Assembly: GCF_013409745.1 (NCBI RefSeq) | Contig: NZ_JACCBH010000001.1 | Coordinates: 1,550,001 to 1,614,000, forward strand | Length of the DNA stretch: 64,000 nucleotides | Direction of reading: 5' to 3' | DNA from: Microbacterium pseudoresistens | Lineage (GTDB): Bacteria > Actinomycetota > Actinomycetes > Actinomycetales > Microbacteriaceae | In this document: positions 32,970 to 41,705 of the stretch, piece after piece | How positions within the stretch are numbered: the first letter of the stretch is position 1 | Layout of the letters: every line of letters starts with the position of its first letter | Made by a program: the position numbers and the translations under genes | Notes under the pieces: generated by a model | Databases searched by the model: none | The model's input: only the letters and a program-made list of their open reading frames with translations | Told to the model about the DNA's origin: nothing

Positions 32970-33686
32970 ATGACGAATTCGACCCAACTGACAAGACCAA
33001 CCGAACAGGTGTGTCCGACCGAACAGGAAAGAACCGCGCGCACCCGCCGCGCACCGCAGCGCCTGCGCGCCGTGGTCACCGGCATCGTGATCGCCGCGGC
33101 CGCCGTGCTGGGCACGGCGTTGCCGGCATCCGCACACGACGAGCTCATCTCCAGCACCCCCGAGGTGGATGCGGTGCTCGAGACGGCGCCGACCGAGATC
33201 GTGCTCGGCTTCTCGGGCGACGTGCTCGAGGGCACGGCCACCGTCGTGCTGCTGGACGCCGACGGCACCGATCACGTCTCCGGCGCTCCGGAGGTGCTCA
33301 GCGGCACCGTCACCACCCCGGTGGCGGAGGGGCTGAAGGCCGGTGCGTACGAAGTGCGCTGGGCGGTGACCTCCGAAGACGGGCACCCGATCTCGGGCGT
33401 CATCCCGTTCACGATCGACGGCGCCGCCTCGCCGGAGCCGACGAACAGCGCCGAGCCGACGACCCCGCCGTCGCCCACCGCCACGGCGGGGCCGGGTGAC
33501 TCCGCGGCCCCGACCGCGACGCCGGACGAGAACGGACAGGGCCTGCCCGTGGCCGCCATCGTGGCGATCGTCATCGGCGGACTGGTCGTGCTCGGCATCG
33601 TCATCGCGATCGTCATGGCCGCCCTGCGCCGCCGGTCGGCGACCGGATCGACCGGCACGTCGTCCGATGACGCGCCCCGGTCGTAA
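32970..33686 (+). CDS. copC: CopC-family copper-binding protein
   Basis: 238 residues from the ATG at 32970. A long signal region ends at ALPASA, so the mature protein begins with His (HDELISSTP), as in CopC proteins where this His binds Cu(II). TSEDGHPISGVIPF carries the second conserved His. A Pro/Thr-rich linker and a C-terminal transmembrane helix (about 192-215) anchor it to the outer membrane face. It probably binds copper outside the cell and hands it to the neighbouring chaperone. Confidence 0.9.
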   Translation: MTNSTQLTRPTEQVCPTEQERTARTRRAPQRLRAVVTGIVIAAAAVLGTALPASAHDELISSTPEVDAVLETAPTEIVLGFSGDVLEGTATVVLLDADGTDHVSGAPEVLSGTVTTPVAEGLKAGAYEVRWAVTSEDGHPISGVIPFTIDGAASPEPTNSAEPTTPPSPTATAGPGDSAAPTATPDENGQGLPVAAIVAIVIGGLVVLGIVIAIVMAALRRRSATGSTGTSSDDAPRS

Positions 33687-33837
33687 CCGGCTGATCGCCC
33701 GGCTGTACGCAGCCGTCTGATCCCCCCCGGGGCACCGGATCCGCCCGTTCGGGCCGATCCGGCCTCGCCCCTGCCCGTTCCGGGCATCCGTCCGTCCTGC
33801 GACGCGGCGGTTCTCAACGACCCCGAAAGACACCCTC

Positions 33838-34416
33838 ATGACAACTTCTTCCCCCTTCCGTTCCTTCTCGCTCCGCTCCGCCGCCGGCGCCGGTGCGCTG
33901 GCGCTCGCGGCGGGTCTCGCTCTCAGCGGATGCGCCCCCGCGGCCTCGGCCGGCACCTCGCCCTCGGCATCCGCCTCGGCGTCGACCGCCGCCTCCTCGG
34001 TCACCGTCGTCGACGGATGGATCAAGGCGGCCGACAGCGGCATGTCGGCCGCCTTCGGTGAGCTGCGCAACGACGGCGCCGCCGATGCGACCCTCACGGC
34101 GGTGCGCACGACGGCGTCGTCGATGATCCAGCTGCACGAGACCGTCGACGACGGCGCCGGTCAGATGCAGATGCAGGAGAAGGACGGCGGATTCGCAATC
34201 CCCGCCGGCGGCAGGCACGTGCTCGAACCCGGCGGCGACCACATCATGTTCATGGAGCTGGCCGCCCCGTTGCGCGCCGGTGACGAGGTCGAGCTCACAC
34301 TGGAGTTCTCCGACGGATCGACGACGTCGGTGACGCTCCCGGTCAAGGACTACGCGGGCGCGAACGAGAAGTACAGCGACGGCGACGAGCACGCCGGTCA
34401 CGGCTCGGCACGATGA
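33838..34416 (+). CDS. PCuAC-type (DUF461) copper chaperone lipoprotein
   Basis: 192 residues. The signal peptide ends in lipobox LALSGC, followed by an Ala/Ser-rich linker. The Cu(I) site H-x(n)-M-x(n)-H-x-M is visible: IQLHETVDDG, then QMQMQEKDGG, then GGDHIMFM. A His-rich C-terminus (DEHAGHGSAR) may add a Cu(II) site, as in Streptomyces ECuC. It should deliver Cu(I) outside the cell to copper enzymes. The stop overlaps the DyP peroxidase start by ATGA. Confidence 0.9.
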   Translation: MTTSSPFRSFSLRSAAGAGALALAAGLALSGCAPAASAGTSPSASASASTAASSVTVVDGWIKAADSGMSAAFGELRNDGAADATLTAVRTTASSMIQLHETVDDGAGQMQMQEKDGGFAIPAGGRHVLEPGGDHIMFMELAAPLRAGDEVELTLEFSDGSTTSVTLPVKDYAGANEKYSDGDEHAGHGSAR

Positions 34417-35654
34417 GCGGCGCCCCGGACAAGGGGCGTGCGACCCGGCGGCAGTTCCTCCTCGGAGGGGCCGCCGCCGGCGTCGGCGCCGTCGGGGGTG
34501 CCGCGGCGGGTGCGACGCTCGCCGCGACCGCTCCCGCCACCTCTCCCGATCCGACAGCATCCGCGCCGCCCGCGCTGCACGGCGCGAGCACGGTCGCCTT
34601 CCACGGTGCGCATCAGGCGGGCATCGCCACGGATGCGCCCGCCCACGCGCTGTTCCTCGCGCTCGATCTGCGCGACGGTGTGGACCGGGAGGCGCTGGGC
34701 CGGCTGATGCGCACGCTCAGCGACGACGCGGCCCGTCTCTCGGCGGGCCGCCCGGCCCTGGCCGACACCGAGCCGGAGCTCGCCCCGGCCCCGGCGAACC
34801 TCACCGTCACGTTCGGCTTCGGCCCCGGCTTCGTCGCCCGTGCGGGCGGGGAGATGCCGGCCTGGCTGGGCCCGCTGCCGGCGTTCGGCATCGATCGGCT
34901 GCGGCCGGAGTACGGCGACGGCGACCTGCTGCTGCAGATCTGCTCCGACGACCCGCTCACGGCCGCGCACGCGGCGCGCATGCTGCTGAAGGATGCGCGC
35001 TCGTTCGCCACCGTGCGCTGGCGCCAGCGCGGGTTCCGCCGGGCGCACGGCACGCAAGCGCCTGGTACGACGATGCGCAACCTCTTCGGCCAGGTCGACG
35101 GCACGTCCAACCCGCGGCCGGGCAGTGCCGAGTTCGCGCGTACGGTGTGGATCGACGACGGCTGGCTCGCGGGCGGTACGAGCGTCGTCGTGCGGCGCAT
35201 CCGCCTCGACCTCGACGGCTGGGACCGCATCGATCGTGCCGGCCGGGAGCAGTCGGTCGGGCGCACCCTCGCCGACGGGGCGCCGCTCACCGGGGGAGGA
35301 GAGCACGACGAGCCCGATCTCGCCGCGACCACCCCGCTCGGCTTTCCGGTGATCCCGGCCTTCGCGCACCTGCGCCGGGCGCGCGGCGAGGGCGGCGGTG
35401 AGGGTGCCGCTGAGCGCATCTTCCGCCGCGCGTACAACGATGACGCGGATCCGTCGGGAGAGGAGATCTCGGAGTCCGCGCTCGTGTTCGTGTCGTTCCA
35501 GGCGGATGTGCACGCGCAGTTCGTGCCGATCCAGCAGCGGCTCGATGAGCTCGATCTGCTGAACACGTGGACGACCCCCATCGGGTCTGCCGTGTTCGCG
35601 GTGCCGCCGGGATGCGCTCCTGGCGGCTGGATCGGCGAGACCCTCCTCGCGTGA
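34413..35654 (+). CDS. Tat-exported DyP-type heme peroxidase
   Basis: 413 residues. The twin-arginine signal RRQFLLGGAAAG is at the N-terminus. The DyP motif GQVDGT (GxxDG) holds the catalytic Asp, the proximal heme His is in AFAHLRRAR and the C-terminal part (FVSFQADVHAQFVPIQQRL) is typical. It is exported folded with heme. In Streptomyces lividans a DyP peroxidase (DtpA) works with an ECuC-type chaperone in extracellular copper trafficking, and the same gene pairing occurs here. An EfeB role in iron uptake is less likely because efeU and efeO are absent. Confidence 0.9.
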   Translation: MSGAPDKGRATRRQFLLGGAAAGVGAVGGAAAGATLAATAPATSPDPTASAPPALHGASTVAFHGAHQAGIATDAPAHALFLALDLRDGVDREALGRLMRTLSDDAARLSAGRPALADTEPELAPAPANLTVTFGFGPGFVARAGGEMPAWLGPLPAFGIDRLRPEYGDGDLLLQICSDDPLTAAHAARMLLKDARSFATVRWRQRGFRRAHGTQAPGTTMRNLFGQVDGTSNPRPGSAEFARTVWIDDGWLAGGTSVVVRRIRLDLDGWDRIDRAGREQSVGRTLADGAPLTGGGEHDEPDLAATTPLGFPVIPAFAHLRRARGEGGGEGAAERIFRRAYNDDADPSGEEISESALVFVSFQADVHAQFVPIQQRLDELDLLNTWTTPIGSAVFAVPPGCAPGGWIGETLLA

Positions 35655-35710
35655 GGCCTCGCGCGGATTCGAGGCGAGACGATCCGGGGGCTCTCTCCGC
35701 GGCGGCGGGC

Positions 35711-35723
35711 TACGCTGACGCCA
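35711..35723 (+). promoter_or_regulatory. Leaderless-type promoter of the hydrolase gene
   Basis: TACGCT at 35711-35716 followed by six bases and the ATG at 35723. Confidence 0.55.
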
Positions 35724-36751
35724 TGGAGTGGGTCCCCGACGTCCTCGGCGAGGAGTTCACGCAGCGCACGCTCCCGCTCGGCGCCGATGACGAGGGGCCG
35801 CTCGTCGCCACCCTCGTGCGCGCCCTGCCCCGGCGCACGTGGTGGCAGCGGATCGCGGGGGATCGACGCGAGCTCACCGACGTCGACGTGCTCTACGTGC
35901 ACGGTTGGTCCGACTACTTCTTCCAGAAGCCGCTGGCGAGGTTCTTCACGGCGCGCGGCGCCCGGTTCTTCGCGCTCGATCTGCGCAAGTACGGTCGCAG
36001 CCTGCGACCGGGGCAGACCCCCGGCTACGTCTCCGACCTCGCCGAGTACGACGCCGACATCGCCGCCGCGCTCGCCGTCATCCGCGAGGGAGTGCCGCAG
36101 CCCGATCCGGATGCCGACGGCGGCACGGCCCGCCCGGGGCGGCGCCTGCTGCTGCTCGGCCACTCCACGGGCGGGCTGGTGCTCAGCCTGTGGGCGTCAC
36201 GGCATCCCGGTGAGGCGGATGCACTGGTGCTGAACAGTCCGTGGCTCGAGTTCCAGCTCTCCCGCTTCACGCGCGAGGCGGTGCTGCCGCTCGTGGGCCT
36301 GCACGCGCGCTACCGTCCGCTCGAGCGCGCACCGCAGGTCGATCTGGGCTTCTACAGCCGTGCTCAGCGCGAGGTGGCCGAACCCGATGACGAGACGCCG
36401 AATCCCGAATGGCGACCGGCTCAGACCATGGCGGTGCACTCGGGCTGGCTGCACGCCGTGCTCGCCGGGCACGCGGCCGTGGCGAAGGGGCTCGATATCG
36501 GGATGCCGGTGTGCGTGCTGCTCTCCACGCGCACGGCTGTGCCCACCTCGTGGTCCGACGCGCTCACGCGCGCCGACACGGTGCTCGTCGTCGACGACAT
36601 CGCCCGCGCGGCGCTCAAGCTCGGCGCCTCGGTCACCGTCGAGCGCATCGAGGGCGCGCTGCACGACGTATTCCTCTCCCGGCATGAAGCCAGGCAGGAT
36701 GCCTACGACCGCCTCGGCCGGTGGGTCACCGGATGGGCCGTCGTGCGCTGA
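35723..36751 (+). CDS. Alpha/beta hydrolase (lysophospholipase-like)
   Basis: 342 residues. The oxyanion region VLYVHGWSDYFFQ, the nucleophile elbow LLGHSTGG (Ser) and the late catalytic His in GALHDVFLSR are present, giving a complete triad layout with an Asp expected near VLVVDD. The protein resembles Serine aminopeptidase S33 and monoacylglycerol lipase-type enzymes. The substrate is unknown. It is convergent with the GntR gene, and the two coding regions overlap by 26 bases at their 3' ends. Confidence 0.83.
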   Translation: MEWVPDVLGEEFTQRTLPLGADDEGPLVATLVRALPRRTWWQRIAGDRRELTDVDVLYVHGWSDYFFQKPLARFFTARGARFFALDLRKYGRSLRPGQTPGYVSDLAEYDADIAAALAVIREGVPQPDPDADGGTARPGRRLLLLGHSTGGLVLSLWASRHPGEADALVLNSPWLEFQLSRFTREAVLPLVGLHARYRPLERAPQVDLGFYSRAQREVAEPDDETPNPEWRPAQTMAVHSGWLHAVLAGHAAVAKGLDIGMPVCVLLSTRTAVPTSWSDALTRADTVLVVDDIARAALKLGASVTVERIEGALHDVFLSRHEARQDAYDRLGRWVTGWAVVR

Positions 36752-37394
36752 GCCTCCCGTGGGCGCGGTCGTGGGTCGAGTGCATGTGTTCCAGCAGCAT
36801 GGTCGAGAACGTCGCGGCGTCACCGCGCGCCACCACCTCTGCGAGCTCGCGATGCGCGGTGACGATTCCGCTCATCCTGGCGCGATCGCGCCAGACCGAG
36901 CGGGTCGTCATGCGCCGCAGCCGGTCGCGCAGGCCGCGATAGATGTCGGCGAGCACGTCGTTGCCGCCCGCGGCGACGATCATGAGGTGGAACTCGGCGT
37001 CGAGCTCGATGAAGGTCTCCACGTCGTCGGCCTCCATCGCCTCCCGCGTGCGCTCGGTCACCGCGATCAGCTCGCGGCCGAACGCCTCGGCTTCGCGGGG
37101 CTCGTGCGAGAGCATCGTCACGGCGTGGGTCTCGATGAGCTGGCGCGCCTCGAGCACCTGCTCCATCTCCTCCGGCTGCACGGGCACGACGAGGGCCCCG
37201 CGCTTGGGGTACAGCCGCAGCCAGCCCTCGGCCTCCAATCGCAGGAAGGCTTCGCGCACGGGGGTGCGGCTCACACCGAGCGCCTCGACGAACTGCCCCT
37301 CGGTGATCATCTCGCCGGCGGGCAGCTGTCCGTCGAGCACGCGCTCGCGCACGTGCCGGTAGACCTGTTCGGATGCCGACATCGCCTCGGTCAT
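36726..37394 (-). CDS. GntR-family regulator with FCD domain
   Basis: 222 residues from the ATG at 37394, chosen because GGAAGGAGG precedes it; the frame stays open 63 bases further. The winged helix is EQVYRHVRERVLDGQLPAGEMITEGQ followed by LGVSRTPVREAFLRLEAEGW. The C-terminal FCD domain has the metal-ligand pattern ELDAEFHLMIVAA and AHRELAEVV. FadR/LldR-type members sense organic acids. It is divergent from glcD-glcG-glcB, so it probably controls glycolate use through the repeats between them. Confidence 0.87.
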   Translation of the reverse strand: MTEAMSASEQVYRHVRERVLDGQLPAGEMITEGQFVEALGVSRTPVREAFLRLEAEGWLRLYPKRGALVVPVQPEEMEQVLEARQLIETHAVTMLSHEPREAEAFGRELIAVTERTREAMEADDVETFIELDAEFHLMIVAAGGNDVLADIYRGLRDRLRRMTTRSVWRDRARMSGIVTAHRELAEVVARGDAATFSTMLLEHMHSTHDRAHGRLSARRPIR

Positions 37395-37440
37395 TCGGCC
37401 TCCTTCCCTCGAAGCGTTCAGCGTACGGCATCCGCGCGCC

Positions 37441-37472
37441 TTGGATGCGTGATGCATCTATCTTGCATCTAA
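37441..37472. promoter_or_regulatory. Repeat cluster between gntR and glcD, candidate operator
   Basis: TTGGATGC and GCATCTAA form an inverted repeat (7 of 8 pairs) around a central palindrome GATGCATC. TGCATCTA also occurs twice as a direct repeat. The site lies in the divergent region between the GntR gene and glcD, where its repressor would act. Confidence 0.5.
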
Positions 37473-37568
37473 GGCGGGCATGAGGTTACCGTTGACGCGC
37501 GGGCGACGAATGCCCGACCGTGTGCCGCGTGTCGGCGTGCGTCCTTCCGAGGCGATCCGGAGGCTCCC

Positions 37569-38969
37569 GTGCCCGCAGATCCGCAGGCCGTCATCGAGGC
37601 GATCGGCGCCGCCCTGCCGGCCGACGCCGTCGTGACCGATCCCGCGTCGATGGATGCGTACCGCTGGGATCGCGCGCTCGACCCCGACGCGGGCGTGCCC
37701 CTGGTCGTCGTGCGGCCGCTGACCACCGGGCAGGTGCAGGACGTCGTGCGCATCGCCGCTCAGCACGGCGTGGCCATCGTGCCCCGCGGCGCGGGCTCGG
37801 GTCTGTCCGGCGGCAGCTCCGCGGTGCAGGGGGCGATCGTGCTCTCCCTTGATCGGATGCGCGAGATCCGCATCGACCCGGCCACCCGCATGGCCGTGGT
37901 GCAGCCTGGTGCCTTCAACGCCGAGGTCAAGCAGGCCGCGGCCGCCGAGGGCCTCTGGTACCCGCCCGACCCGTCGTCGTTCGAGTTCTGCTCGATCGGC
38001 GGCAACATCGCCACCAACGCCGGCGGTCTGTGCTGCGTCAAGTACGGCGTGACCACCGACTACGTGCTGGGACTGACGGTCGTGCTCGCCGACGGCCGCG
38101 CCGTCACCCTGGGCGGGCCGCGCCTGAAAGACGTCGCCGGACTCTCGCTGGCCAAGCTGTTCGTCGGCAGCGAGGGCACGCTGGGCATCATCACCGAGGC
38201 CGTGCTCAAGCTCATCCCGGCCCAGCGCCTGCCCGCGACCGTCGTCGCGACCTTCCCCACGCTCCAGGGCGCCACGGATGCCGTGCTCGCCATCTCGCGG
38301 AGCCTGCGCCCGTCGATGCTCGAGTTCATGGACCGCCCCACGATCAACGCGGTCGAAGACGAGACGCGCATGGGGCTGGACCGCGAGGCGGCGGCGATGC
38401 TCATCATCCAGTCGGACGAGCCCGCCGAGGCCGCACGCGAAGAGGTGGCCGAGGTGGAGCGCATCTGCGCCGAGCACGGCGCGAGCGAGTGCTACGCGAC
38501 CGACGACCCCGACGAGAGCGAGGCGTTCGTCGTGGCCCGTCGCATCGCGATCCCCGCCGTCGAGAAGAAGGGCACCCTGCTGCTCGAAGACGTCGGCGTC
38601 CCGCTGCCGCGGCTGGGCGACCTCGTCGCCGGCATCGAGCGCATCTCGGCGGCACGGGAGGTGCCGATCGCCGTGGTCGCGCACGCGGGCGACGGCAACA
38701 CGCATCCCCTCCTCGTCGTCGACCCGAACGACGCGGCGCAGAAGGAACGCGCCGACATCGCATACGGCGAGGTCATGGATCTCGCCATCGAGCTGGGCGG
38801 CACGATCACGGGCGAGCACGGGGTGGGAAGGCTCAAGCAGCCCTGGCTCTCGTCGTACCTCGGCGCCGACGAGTACGACCTCAACCTCCGGATCAAGGCC
38901 GCTCTCGATCCGCAGAACATCCTCAACCCCGGCGCCGTCTTCGGCGCCTCGACGGAAGCAGCCCGATGA
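37569..38969 (+). CDS. glcD: Glycolate/D-lactate oxidase FAD subunit
   Basis: 466 residues from a GTG with GGAGG before it. The PCMH-type FAD domain is clear: PRGAGSGLSGGSSAVQGAIVLSL, CSIGGNIATNAGGLCCVKYG and GSEGTLGIITEA. The C-terminal FAD-linked oxidase domain includes VAHAGDGNTHP and ITGEHGVGRLKQPW. It oxidises glycolate (or D-lactate) to the keto acid. Neither glcE nor glcF follows, so it probably works as a stand-alone enzyme. It overlaps glcG by ATGA. Confidence 0.9.
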   Translation: MPADPQAVIEAIGAALPADAVVTDPASMDAYRWDRALDPDAGVPLVVVRPLTTGQVQDVVRIAAQHGVAIVPRGAGSGLSGGSSAVQGAIVLSLDRMREIRIDPATRMAVVQPGAFNAEVKQAAAAEGLWYPPDPSSFEFCSIGGNIATNAGGLCCVKYGVTTDYVLGLTVVLADGRAVTLGGPRLKDVAGLSLAKLFVGSEGTLGIITEAVLKLIPAQRLPATVVATFPTLQGATDAVLAISRSLRPSMLEFMDRPTINAVEDETRMGLDREAAAMLIIQSDEPAEAAREEVAEVERICAEHGASECYATDDPDESEAFVVARRIAIPAVEKKGTLLLEDVGVPLPRLGDLVAGIERISAAREVPIAVVAHAGDGNTHPLLVVDPNDAAQKERADIAYGEVMDLAIELGGTITGEHGVGRLKQPWLSSYLGADEYDLNLRIKAALDPQNILNPGAVFGASTEAAR

Positions 38970-39433
38970 CCACAGCCGCATCCACGACGACCACCGACAT
39001 CTCGTCGGTCGCGTACCTGTCCGCACCGGCCGTCTCGTACGCCAAGGCCGCCGAGATCGTCGCGGCCGGCATCCGCATCGCCGACGCGGCGGGAGTGCGC
39101 GCCGTGATCACCGTCGCCGACCCCGCCATGGCCATGGTCGCCTTCGGGCGCGCCGACGGCGCCACCCCGCACAGCGCCGAGACGAGCCGCCGCAAGGCGC
39201 AGACGTCGGCATCGACGCGCAAGCCCACCGCGGCCCTGCCCGCCGAGCTGGCGGTCGCCCTCGAGCACGGCACGGGCGGATTGCTCACTAGCATCAAGGG
39301 GGGAGTCCCGCTCGTCTTCGACGGCGTCCACGTGGGCGGCGTCGGCGTGGCCGGAGGACGACCCGATCAGGATGCCGAGATCGCCGCGGAGCTGCTGCGC
39401 GAGATCGGCGCGAACACGGAGGTAGCACGATGA
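38966..39433 (+). CDS. glcG: GlcG/HbpS-family protein
   Basis: 155 residues. The family pattern is visible: [45 protein letters not shown] and [20 protein letters not shown]. HbpS members bind heme or cobalamin; GlcG of glycolate operons has no proven reaction. It is coupled by four-base overlaps to both glcD and glcB, which points to a role in the same pathway. Confidence 0.87.
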   Translation: MTTAASTTTTDISSVAYLSAPAVSYAKAAEIVAAGIRIADAAGVRAVITVADPAMAMVAFGRADGATPHSAETSRRKAQTSASTRKPTAALPAELAVALEHGTGGLLTSIKGGVPLVFDGVHVGGVGVAGGRPDQDAEIAAELLREIGANTEVAR

Positions 39434-41616
39434 GCACGCAGCGCACGGAGCGGGCCGGTCTGCAGGTGGCCGACGAACTCGTCGCATTCGTCGAGAACGA
39501 GGCGCTGACCGGCACCGGCATCGACGCCGACACGTTCTGGGCGGGGGCGGCCGCGATCATCGGAGACCTGGCCCCGGTCAACCGCGAGCTGCTGGCCGAG
39601 CGCGACCGCATCCAGAAGAGCATCGACGCGTACCACGAGGCGCACCCGGGTCGCCCGGATGCGGCCGACTACCGCCGCCACCTCGAAGAGATCGGCTACC
39701 TGCTGCCCGCCCCGGCATCGGTGCAGGTCACCACCGATCGTGTCGACCCCGAGATCGCCACGATCGCCGGCCCGCAGCTGGTGGTGCCGCTGCTGAACGC
39801 GCGCTTCGCGATCAACGCCGCCAACGCGCGCTGGGGTTCGCTCTACGACGCGCTGTACGGCACCGACGCCATCTCGGAAGACGGTGAGCTGGCCCGAGGC
39901 AAGGGCTTCAACCCGGCCCGTGGCGCCGCGGTGATCGCGTACGGCCGCGAGCTGCTCGACGACATCGCGCCGTTGCAGGAGGGATCGCACGCCGAGTCGA
40001 CCGGGTACACCGTCGTCGACGGCGCGCTGCGCGTGGCGCGCGGCGACAAGCCCGCCACCGGGCTCGCCGACCCGTCGGCCTTCGCCGGGTACACGGGCGA
40101 CGCAGCCGCTCCCGACGCCGTGCTGCTCGTGCACCACGGCCTGCACGTCGAGATCGTCATCGACCGCGAGAGCACGATCGGCGCCACGGATGCGGCGGGC
40201 GTCTCCGACCTCGTCATCGAGTCCGCCGTCACCACGATCATGGACCTCGAGGACTCGGTCGCCGCCGTCGACGCCGAGGACAAGGTGCTCGGCTACCGCA
40301 ACTGGCGCGCGCTCATGCGCGGCGAGCTGAGCGCCGAGGTGAGCAAGGGCGAGTCGCGTTTCACGCGGCGCATGAACCCCGACCGCACGTACACGACGCC
40401 CGACGGGGGCACGCTCACGCTGCCCGGCCGCGCGCTGCTGCTCGTGCGCAACGTCGGTCACCTCATGACGACGGATGCCGTGCTCGACGCCGAGGGTCGC
40501 GAGGTGCCCGAGGGCATCCTCGACGCGCTCGTGACGATGCTCGGCTCGCTCGCCGACCTCTCCGGCGACACCGCGGGAGGCAACTCGCGCGCGGGGTCGA
40601 TCTACGTCGTCAAGCCCAAGATGCACGGACCCGCCGAGGTCGCCTTCGCGGCCGAGCTGTTCAGCCGTGTGGAGGCGCTGCTGGGCCTCGCCCCCGCGAC
40701 CGTCAAACTCGGGATCATGGATGAGGAGCGCCGCACCACGGTGAACCTCGCCGCCTGCATCGACGCCGCGCGCGACCGCGTCGCCTTCATCAACACCGGC
40801 TTCCTCGACCGCACGGGCGACGAACTGCACACCTCGATGCGCGCCGGCGTCATGGTTCCCAAGGGGGCCATGAAGGAGCAGCCGTGGCTCGCCGCGTACG
40901 AGCGCAACAACGTCGACGTCGGCACGGCCGCGGGCCTGCGCGGCCGCGGCCAGATCGGCAAGGGCATGTGGGCGATGCCCGACCGGATGCGCGAGATGCT
41001 CGACTCCAAGGCCGCGCACCTGCGTGCCGGAGCCAGCACCGCCTGGGTGCCCTCGCCCACGGCGGCGACGTTGCACGCCCTGCACTACCACGAGGTCGAC
41101 AGTGCGGCGGTGGGCGCGGAGCTCGCCACGCGCGACCCGCAGACGGTGGATGCGATCCTCGAGATCCCCCTCGCCGACGACCCGCTCTCGGACGAGGTGG
41201 TGCGCACCGAGCTCGACAACAACGTGCAGTCGATTCTCGGCTACGTGGTGCGCTGGATCGATCAGGGCGTGGGCTGCTCGAAGGTGCCAGACATCCACGG
41301 CGTTGCGCTCATGGAAGACCGCGCGACGTTGCGCATCTCGGCTCAGCTGCTGGCCAACTGGCTCGCGCATGGGGTGATCGATGAGGCGGCGATCGATGAC
41401 AGCCTGCGCCGCCTGGCGCCGGTCGTGGACGAGCAGAACGCGGGCGACCCGAACTACGAGGCGCTCATCGGGCCCGACGGTCCCGGTCTCGCGTTCGACG
41501 CTGCACGACTGCTGATCGTAGAGGGCGCCGAGCAGCCCAGCGGCTACACAGAGCCGCTGCTGCACCGCCTCCGCCGCGAGAAGAAGGCCGAGCTGGCCGC
41601 CCGCGTCGAGGCATAG
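39430..41616 (+). CDS. glcB: Malate synthase G
   Basis: 728 residues, the length of the G isoform. Typical segments include [22 protein letters not shown] with the catalytic Glu-Asp region, [43 protein letters not shown] and [19 protein letters not shown]. It condenses glyoxylate with acetyl-CoA to malate. As the third gene after glcD and glcG it consumes the glyoxylate made from glycolate. Confidence 0.96.
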   Translation: MSTQRTERAGLQVADELVAFVENEALTGTGIDADTFWAGAAAIIGDLAPVNRELLAERDRIQKSIDAYHEAHPGRPDAADYRRHLEEIGYLLPAPASVQVTTDRVDPEIATIAGPQLVVPLLNARFAINAANARWGSLYDALYGTDAISEDGELARGKGFNPARGAAVIAYGRELLDDIAPLQEGSHAESTGYTVVDGALRVARGDKPATGLADPSAFAGYTGDAAAPDAVLLVHHGLHVEIVIDRESTIGATDAAGVSDLVIESAVTTIMDLEDSVAAVDAEDKVLGYRNWRALMRGELSAEVSKGESRFTRRMNPDRTYTTPDGGTLTLPGRALLLVRNVGHLMTTDAVLDAEGREVPEGILDALVTMLGSLADLSGDTAGGNSRAGSIYVVKPKMHGPAEVAFAAELFSRVEALLGLAPATVKLGIMDEERRTTVNLAACIDAARDRVAFINTGFLDRTGDELHTSMRAGVMVPKGAMKEQPWLAAYERNNVDVGTAAGLRGRGQIGKGMWAMPDRMREMLDSKAAHLRAGASTAWVPSPTAATLHALHYHEVDSAAVGAELATRDPQTVDAILEIPLADDPLSDEVVRTELDNNVQSILGYVVRWIDQGVGCSKVPDIHGVALMEDRATLRISAQLLANWLAHGVIDEAAIDDSLRRLAPVVDEQNAGDPNYEALIGPDGPGLAFDAARLLIVEGAEQPSGYTEPLLHRLRREKKAELAARVEA

Positions 41617-41626
41617 CCCGCCCGCG

Positions 41627-41705
41627 CGTTCGGGAGGAGTTCTCAGGTTCGGGAGGATGTCTCGTGGCGGATGCTCCGCCGCATCCAGAGATCTCCTCCC
41701 GAACG
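41627..41705. repeat. Nested inverted and direct repeats after glcB, possible terminator
   Basis: An 18-base arm at 41627-41644 pairs with 41688-41705 (16 of 18). A third related copy, GTTCGGGAGGATGTCTC, lies at 41647-41663, and a perfect 6-base hairpin GGCGGATGCTCCGCC at 41666-41680 fills the loop. The structure may end the glc operon. It also marks the point where the RHS fragment begins. Confidence 0.6.

Noticed and set aside
34413..35654. EfeB of an EfeUOB iron importer
   Set aside because: The DyP peroxidase has no efeU or efeO neighbours and is coupled to a copper chaperone instead.
39367..41565. 732-codon minus-strand frame opposite glcB
   Set aside because: Shadow of malate synthase; composition is the complement of its codons.
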